Origin: Treponema sp.
GTDB lineage: Bacteria; Spirochaetota; Spirochaetia; Treponematales; Treponemataceae
Length of the DNA stretch: 9,052 bases
NCBI GenBank assembly: GCA_016282455.1
Contig: JAEEKM010000064.1
Span: 1 to 9,052 of the forward strand
Reading direction: 5' to 3'
In this document: in pieces, positions 6,290 through 9,052 of the stretch
Layout: every line of letters begins with the position of its first letter
How positions within the stretch are numbered: the first letter of the stretch is position 1
The notes under the pieces: generated by a model
The model's database searches: none
Seen by the model: the letters and a program-made list of their open reading frames with translations, nothing else
What the model was told of the DNA's origin: nothing
Translations under genes and position numbers: made by a program

Positions 6290-6318
6290 TTGAGGTTAAT
6301 CGTTATTTGTGAAATAAT
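6290..6318 (+). promoter_or_regulatory. Promoter candidate for the small membrane protein gene
   Basis: TTGAGG at 6290-6295, a 17-base spacer and AATAAT at 6313-6318 would start transcription near 6325, leaving a leader of about 28 bases with a good ribosome binding site. The region is AT-rich, so chance matches are likely. Confidence 0.4.
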
Positions 6319-6352
6319 AAATAAAAATTATTTATGAGTATTGGAGAATAAT

Positions 6353-6595
6353 ATGCTTGCTTTAATTATTGGACTTATTTTAATTGCATTTTGTGTTTTT
6401 GCAGTTCTTCCTGCCGGAACTGGTCTTGCCTGGGGGGCTGATGTGGTGAACTTCCTTAAGGGAGCCGCTCCTGTGCTTGCTGCTTTTGTGGGACTTGTGT
6501 CTGTATTTATCGGTTTTGCTGACATTAAGGACAAAAAGGAAGCAAAAAAAGAAGAACTTGCTGCCCGTGAAGCAGAGGAAAAGGCAAAGAACTAG
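6353..6595 (+). CDS. Small two-helix membrane protein of unknown function
   Basis: I do not recognise this 80-residue protein. Residues 2-20 (MLALIIGLILIAFCVFAVLP) and about 38-57 (AAPVLAAFVGLVSVFIGFAD) are hydrophobic enough to be membrane helices. They are joined by a Gly-rich loop and followed by a 23-residue Lys/Glu tail (from KDKKEAKKEELAAREAEEK) likely to be helical and cytoplasmic. ATG 6353 is chosen because GGAG at 6343-6346 lies six bases upstream; an in-frame TTG at 6341 overlaps that site. The gene ends just before a strong terminator. It follows the DJ-1 gene by 70 bases and probably has its own promoter. There is no lipobox or cleavable signal peptide. Confidence 0.75.
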   Translation: MLALIIGLILIAFCVFAVLPAGTGLAWGADVVNFLKGAAPVLAAFVGLVSVFIGFADIKDKKEAKKEELAAREAEEKAKN

Positions 6596-6620
6596 GCTTT
6601 TTTGTTTTCATGCTTCTTAT

Positions 6621-6650
6621 AGCCCTGTCACTTACGGCGGGGCTTTTTTT
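6621..6650 (+). terminator. Intrinsic terminator after the small membrane gene
   Basis: A nine-pair stem (AGCCCTGTC at 6621-6629 with GGCGGGGCT at 6636-6644, two G-U pairs) closes a six-base loop and is followed by six T. It lies 25 bases after the stop codon. Confidence 0.88.
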
Positions 6651-6674
6651 ATTGCTGCAGAGCCCTTGTAGTAC

Positions 6675-6704
6675 TTGACTAATACACACTTTAAATGATA
6701 GATT
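6675..6704 (+). promoter_or_regulatory. rplM-rpsI promoter
   Basis: TTGACT at 6675-6680, an 18-base spacer, and an extended -10 TGA-TAGATT ending at 6704. The predicted start is near 6711, giving a leader of about 125 bases before rplM. Confidence 0.6.
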
Positions 6705-6710
6705 TTTGTA

Positions 6711-6835
6711 CCCCGTAAATTGCACGGACAACCGTTTATTGTTTGTGCAAGGAGTTTTGCTTTGCAAAGCTAAAGTCACGGCTGATGCTCAAAGCCAGTG
6801 GCACAATGTTTTTCATTTATGGAAAGGTTATCGAA
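6711..6835 (+). promoter_or_regulatory. Structured 5' leader of rplM, candidate autoregulatory RNA
   Basis: Three hairpins follow one another. The first pairs TTGCACGGACAA (6720-6731) with TTGTTTGTGCAA (6739-6750): 12 pairs including two G-U, seven-base loop. The second pairs AGTTTTGC (6753-6760) with GCAAAGCT (6764-6771): eight pairs, one G-U. The third pairs CACGGCT (6777-6783) with AGCCAGTG (6793-6800), with one bulged A. None has a T-tract, so they are not terminators. The ribosome binding site GGAAAGG (6821-6827) lies downstream, outside them. L13 is known to repress its own rplM-rpsI message in E. coli, and L13 leader RNAs are described in other phyla; that this one binds L13 is inference. 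Confidence 0.5.
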
Positions 6836-7264
6836 ATGAGAACTATTTTTGCAGAAGGTAACAATTTTAAGCAGGACTGGTACGTTATCGATGCGTCTGG
6901 AAAGACCCTCGGTCGCGTGGCTGCAAAGGCTGCTGCGGTTCTTCGCGGCAAGAACAAGCCCACTTTCACTCCTAACGCTGAGTGTGGTGACTATGTAGTG
7001 ATTATCAATGCCGACAAAATCACAGTTTCAGGCAACAAGGGCGACGACATGCTCTACCGCCATTACACTGGTTATGTTGGTGGACTCCGCTCATATTCTT
7101 TCAACAAGCTCATTGAGCGCCAGCCAACTGAGCCTCTTCGCCGCACAATCGCTGGTATGCTTCCCCACAATCGTCTGGGACGCAAGCTGATTGGTAATCT
7201 GAAGATTTATGCAGGTGCTGAGCATCCTCATACTGCACAGAATCCCCAGCCTCTTGAAGTGTAA
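6836..7264 (+). CDS. rplM: 50S ribosomal protein L13
   Basis: L13 is an early-assembling protein of the large ribosomal subunit. The 142-residue product matches family length and shows WYVIDASGKTLGRVA near 15-29, LRGKNKPTFTP, CGDYVVIINADKI, YRHTGY-type YRHYTGYVGG, GMLPHNRLGRK, and the C-terminal YAGAEHPHTAQNP. The start is ATG 6836, eight bases after GGAAAGG at 6821-6827; an in-frame upstream extension would run through the leader hairpins and has no L13 character. Codon use shifts to C-ending and CGC/CGT arginine codons compared with the neighbours, as expected for a highly expressed gene. It heads the classical rplM-rpsI operon. Confidence 0.98.
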   Translation: MRTIFAEGNNFKQDWYVIDASGKTLGRVAAKAAAVLRGKNKPTFTPNAECGDYVVIINADKITVSGNKGDDMLYRHYTGYVGGLRSYSFNKLIERQPTEPLRRTIAGMLPHNRLGRKLIGNLKIYAGAEHPHTAQNPQPLEV

Positions 7265-7281
7265 GTTGAAAGGAGTTTATC

Positions 7282-7674
7282 GTGGTTAAGAATATTGCAA
7301 TCGGTACAGGAAGAAGAAAGACTGCCGTAGCACGCGTGTTCCTGCGCGAAGGCTCAGGCAAGATTGTTGTTAACGGAAAAGAACTTAAGGATTACTTTGA
7401 TACAGCTGATCAGGTTCGTCTGGTTCGCCAGCCACTTCTGGTAACTTCAAACGACAACAAGTTTGACATTCTGATCAATGTGTCTGGTGGTGGTCTTAAC
7501 GGACAGGCTGCTGCTTGTCTCCATGGACTTTCACGTGCTCTTACACAGGTTGATCCTGATGCACGTCCTTCACTCAAGGCAAACGGTTACCTTACTCGCG
7601 ATTCACGCATGGTGGAACGCAAGAAGTACGGTCAGCGTGGTGCACGCCGCCGCTTCCAGTTCAGCAAGCGCTAA
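7282..7674 (+). CDS. rpsI: 30S ribosomal protein S9
   Basis: S9 sits in the head of the small subunit; its C-terminal tail reaches the P-site tRNA. The product is 130 residues, the usual length, with GTGRRKTAVARVFLREGSG at 8-26, NGKELKDYF, the Gly-rich GGGLNGQAAA segment, and the basic end KKYGQRGARRRFQFSKR finishing in the conserved Ser-Lys-Arg. The start is GTG 7282 with AAGGAG at 7270-7275 six bases upstream. It follows rplM after a 17-base gap and is the last gene before a strong terminator. Confidence 0.98.
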   Translation: MVKNIAIGTGRRKTAVARVFLREGSGKIVVNGKELKDYFDTADQVRLVRQPLLVTSNDNKFDILINVSGGGLNGQAAACLHGLSRALTQVDPDARPSLKANGYLTRDSRMVERKKYGQRGARRRFQFSKR

Positions 7675-7693
7675 GGCTTACTTTACAGGAATC

Positions 7694-7699
7694 TATACT
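7694..7699 (+). promoter_or_regulatory. Possible -10 element for recX
   Basis: TATACT is a good -10 match between the rpsI stop and the terminator hairpin, but no convincing -35 lies 16-18 bases upstream. If used, transcription would begin near 7706 and the terminator hairpin would form at the 5' end of the recX message. Confidence 0.25.
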
Positions 7700-7708
7700 G
7701 TATTTTAT

Positions 7709-7740
7709 GTGGGTGTCCTTTGGATACCCACTTTTTTTTT
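7709..7740 (+). terminator. Intrinsic terminator after rpsI, touching the recX ribosome binding site
   Basis: A ten-pair stem (GTGGGTGTCC at 7709-7718 with GGATACCCAC at 7722-7731, one G-U) has a three-T loop and a run of nine T. The recX Shine-Dalgarno sequence begins at the next base, 7741. Confidence 0.92.
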
Positions 7741-7752
7741 AAGGAGGAAAGT

Positions 7753-8430
7753 GTGGTTCTCCGCAATGTGGAAGAAACTTCAGCCGGCATTTACAAAATT
7801 ACCCCTGACAATGCACCTGCATTTTCTGTGCGGTTAGTGTATCTGGAAAACCTAAAGCCGGAGAGACTTGTTCCAGTGGACATTCCCCTTTCCCAAAGTG
7901 ATTCCCTTTTTATGCCTGTTACGGATTTAGAGGGAGGTAAACCCGGTGTGCTCACTGACGAAGAAAGCCAGGATTTACTTCATGCCTCTTTAGTTTTTGC
8001 AGCAGAAGTGGCCGCCATGAGTTATCTTTCCAGAGCGGAGCAGAGCAGGGCAGGTTTAACAAAAAAACTTTCCGCTAAAGGAATTGACACAGGTATTTCT
8101 TCCCTTGCCTTAGATTATCTTGAAAGCGTTGATTTTTTAAGTGACAGGCGTTTTGCAGGTGCATGGCTCAGAACCCGTTCCATTGACCATGCCGAAGGTA
8201 GAAAACGTCTTAGTGCAGAACTTGCCTCCCGTGGCATTTCCCGCGAAGATGCAAAGTTTGCCCTGGACGAGTATTTTTCTGAGCACAGTGAACGTTCTCT
8301 TTGTGAGAGGGCATTAAGAAAAATCCGCCGTACCCGTGGAAATCTTGATTCTCAAAAAGTTTATGCTTCCCTTTTAAGAAGCGGATTTTCTTCTTCTACC
8401 ATTAAAGCGACTATGAATGAAGAGTCATAA
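7753..8430 (+). CDS. recX: RecX-family regulator of RecA
   Basis: RecX binds RecA filaments and limits recombination and SOS activity. The product is 225 residues, mostly helical, with about 80 variable N-terminal residues followed by the three-helix repeats of the family. These include YLSRAEQSRAGLTKKLSAKG near residues 90-110, LDYLESVDFLSDRRFAGAWL, and GRKRLSAELASRGI; a third repeat ends the protein (RTRGNLDSQKVYASLLRSGF). The start is GTG 7753, five bases after AAGGAGG at 7741-7747; an earlier in-frame TTG at 7720 lies inside the terminator hairpin. No gene for RecA is adjacent. Expression needs either read-through of the rpsI terminator or a promoter at 7675-7705. The tail overlaps the convergent hydrolase gene by 20 bases. 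Confidence 0.87.
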   Translation: MVLRNVEETSAGIYKITPDNAPAFSVRLVYLENLKPERLVPVDIPLSQSDSLFMPVTDLEGGKPGVLTDEESQDLLHASLVFAAEVAAMSYLSRAEQSRAGLTKKLSAKGIDTGISSLALDYLESVDFLSDRRFAGAWLRTRSIDHAEGRKRLSAELASRGISREDAKFALDEYFSEHSERSLCERALRKIRRTRGNLDSQKVYASLLRSGFSSSTIKATMNEES

Positions 8431-9052
8431 AGTCAAGTACCATTTTTCTTGCAGTCATGGCACCTGAGGGAGAGAAGCCGTGTCTCTCGCCTTTTAGAAC
8501 TTCGAGTTTTGCATTTTCATAACGCTTCAATGCATCTTCTGCGTAACGGAGGGGAACAATGTCATCCATGTCTCCGTGTATGATAAGGACATTTCCTTTG
8601 TAACTTCCTGTGGCATTTGTTACGTCAAGCTGTCTTGCAGCTTCAAAATATTTTCTTCCCAGAGTGAGCCCCCAGAAATTATTTGTTTCAGGAATCATTT
8701 TTTCATCAGGGTAAGTTCTCCGCCAGTCATCAGGAATACAGAAAGCGGGGTAGTAAAGGGCAAGTGCCTTTATGCTCTGGGGAACTTCTTCTGTGGCAAG
8801 GGCAGAAACAAGACCTCCCTGACTTCCTCCCAAAAGATAGATGTGACCTGAGTCTATGTTTTCATCCTTTTCAAAATAGCTGATTACGGAAAGAAGATTT
8901 TCCTTTAGGGTAAGAAGGGTCATGTCTGTAGAAGAACCTGAACTAAGACTTCTTGTGGAAGCACCGCAAAAGTCAAAGGCGTAGGCGGCATAACCGTTCT
9001 GGGCAAAGAAACGCAGGTCGTCAATAAAGTCTGTATGACTTCCGTTGTAACC
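8411..9052 (-). CDS. Alpha/beta hydrolase, cinnamoyl/feruloyl-esterase-like (5' end outside window)
   Basis: The 213 visible codons stay open from the right edge to TAG at 8413-8411. The visible N-terminal part (NGSHTDFIDDLRFFAQNG, then AYAFDFCGAS) is the oxyanion-side region of the fold. GGSQGG carries the nucleophile Ser at visible residue 77, HGDMDD the acid (Asp163), and RHGF the base (His191), so the catalytic triad is complete. The cap segment NNFWGLTLGRKYFEAARQL resembles the small lid of the LJ0536/Est1E cinnamoyl esterases, which release ferulic-type acids from plant material; acyl transferases and peptidase-like relatives share this layout, so the substrate is uncertain. A signal peptide cannot be judged because the start is missing. 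It is convergent with recX, with a 20-base overlap and no terminator between them. Confidence 0.85.
   Translation of the reverse strand, partial: GYNGSHTDFIDDLRFFAQNGYAAYAFDFCGASTRSLSSGSSTDMTLLTLKENLLSVISYFEKDENIDSGHIYLLGGSQGGLVSALATEEVPQSIKALALYYPAFCIPDDWRRTYPDEKMIPETNNFWGLTLGRKYFEAARQLDVTNATGSYKGNVLIIHGDMDDIVPLRYAEDALKRYENAKLEVLKGERHGFSPSGAMTARKMVLDFMTLHS

Noticed and set aside
6312..6333. AT-only inverted repeat before the small membrane gene
   Set aside because: The seven-base arms are pure A/T in an AT-rich gap and are easily due to chance.
6720..6800. tRNA or terminators upstream of rplM
   Set aside because: The stems do not make a cloverleaf, and none is followed by a T-tract.
6743..6835. 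N-terminal extension of L13
   Set aside because: The in-frame codons come from the leader hairpins; L13 begins at ATG 6836 with a good ribosome binding site.
7720..7752. TTG start of recX inside the rpsI terminator
   Set aside because: GTG 7753 has an excellent AAGGAGG upstream; the earlier start would be inside the hairpin.

Overview
The window looks like a chromosomal housekeeping segment from a spirochaete, most likely a Treponema of a host-associated community. The evidence is the style of the proteins (a fused IspD-IspF, a CarD protein starting VNQKVVYPSQGVG, a SpsE/NeuB-type synthase and a MutS2 with a long coiled region), strong T-tract terminators, and tight and overlapping gene ends. 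This assignment rests on protein recognition only. I see no mobile element, CRISPR array, tRNA or rRNA.

Layout, left to right. (1) On the minus strand, carD and the bifunctional isoprenoid gene ispDF form an overlapping pair; ispDF leaves the window on the left. (2) A dyad-symmetric divergent promoter at 1761-1804 separates carD from neuB/spsE, a plus-strand nonulosonate-type synthase. (3) neuB runs tail to tail into mutS2 on the minus strand with a 14-base overlap. mutS2 is interrupted by one in-frame TAA at 4182-4180, with intact homologous coding sequence on both sides. (4) Divergent from mutS2 are a DJ-1/PfpI-family gene, then a small two-helix membrane protein gene that ends at a clear intrinsic terminator. 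(5) The ribosomal operon rplM-rpsI has a good promoter and a structured leader of about 125 bases, and ends at a second strong terminator. (6) recX follows immediately, its ribosome binding site touching the terminator T-tract. It overlaps tail to tail by 20 bases with a minus-strand alpha/beta hydrolase of the cinnamoyl/feruloyl-esterase type that leaves the window on the right.

The genes serve transcription control (CarD), isoprenoid precursors (IspDF), surface or flagellar sugar synthesis (NeuB), DNA maintenance and ribosome rescue (MutS2, RecX), protein or metabolite quality control (DJ-1), and translation (L13, S9). They do not form one pathway. I found no convincing new multi-gene system. 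The points most worth a second look are the nonsense codon in mutS2, a probable AUU start for carD, the symmetric divergent promoter with apparently leaderless neuB and mutS2 messages, and the structured rplM leader.
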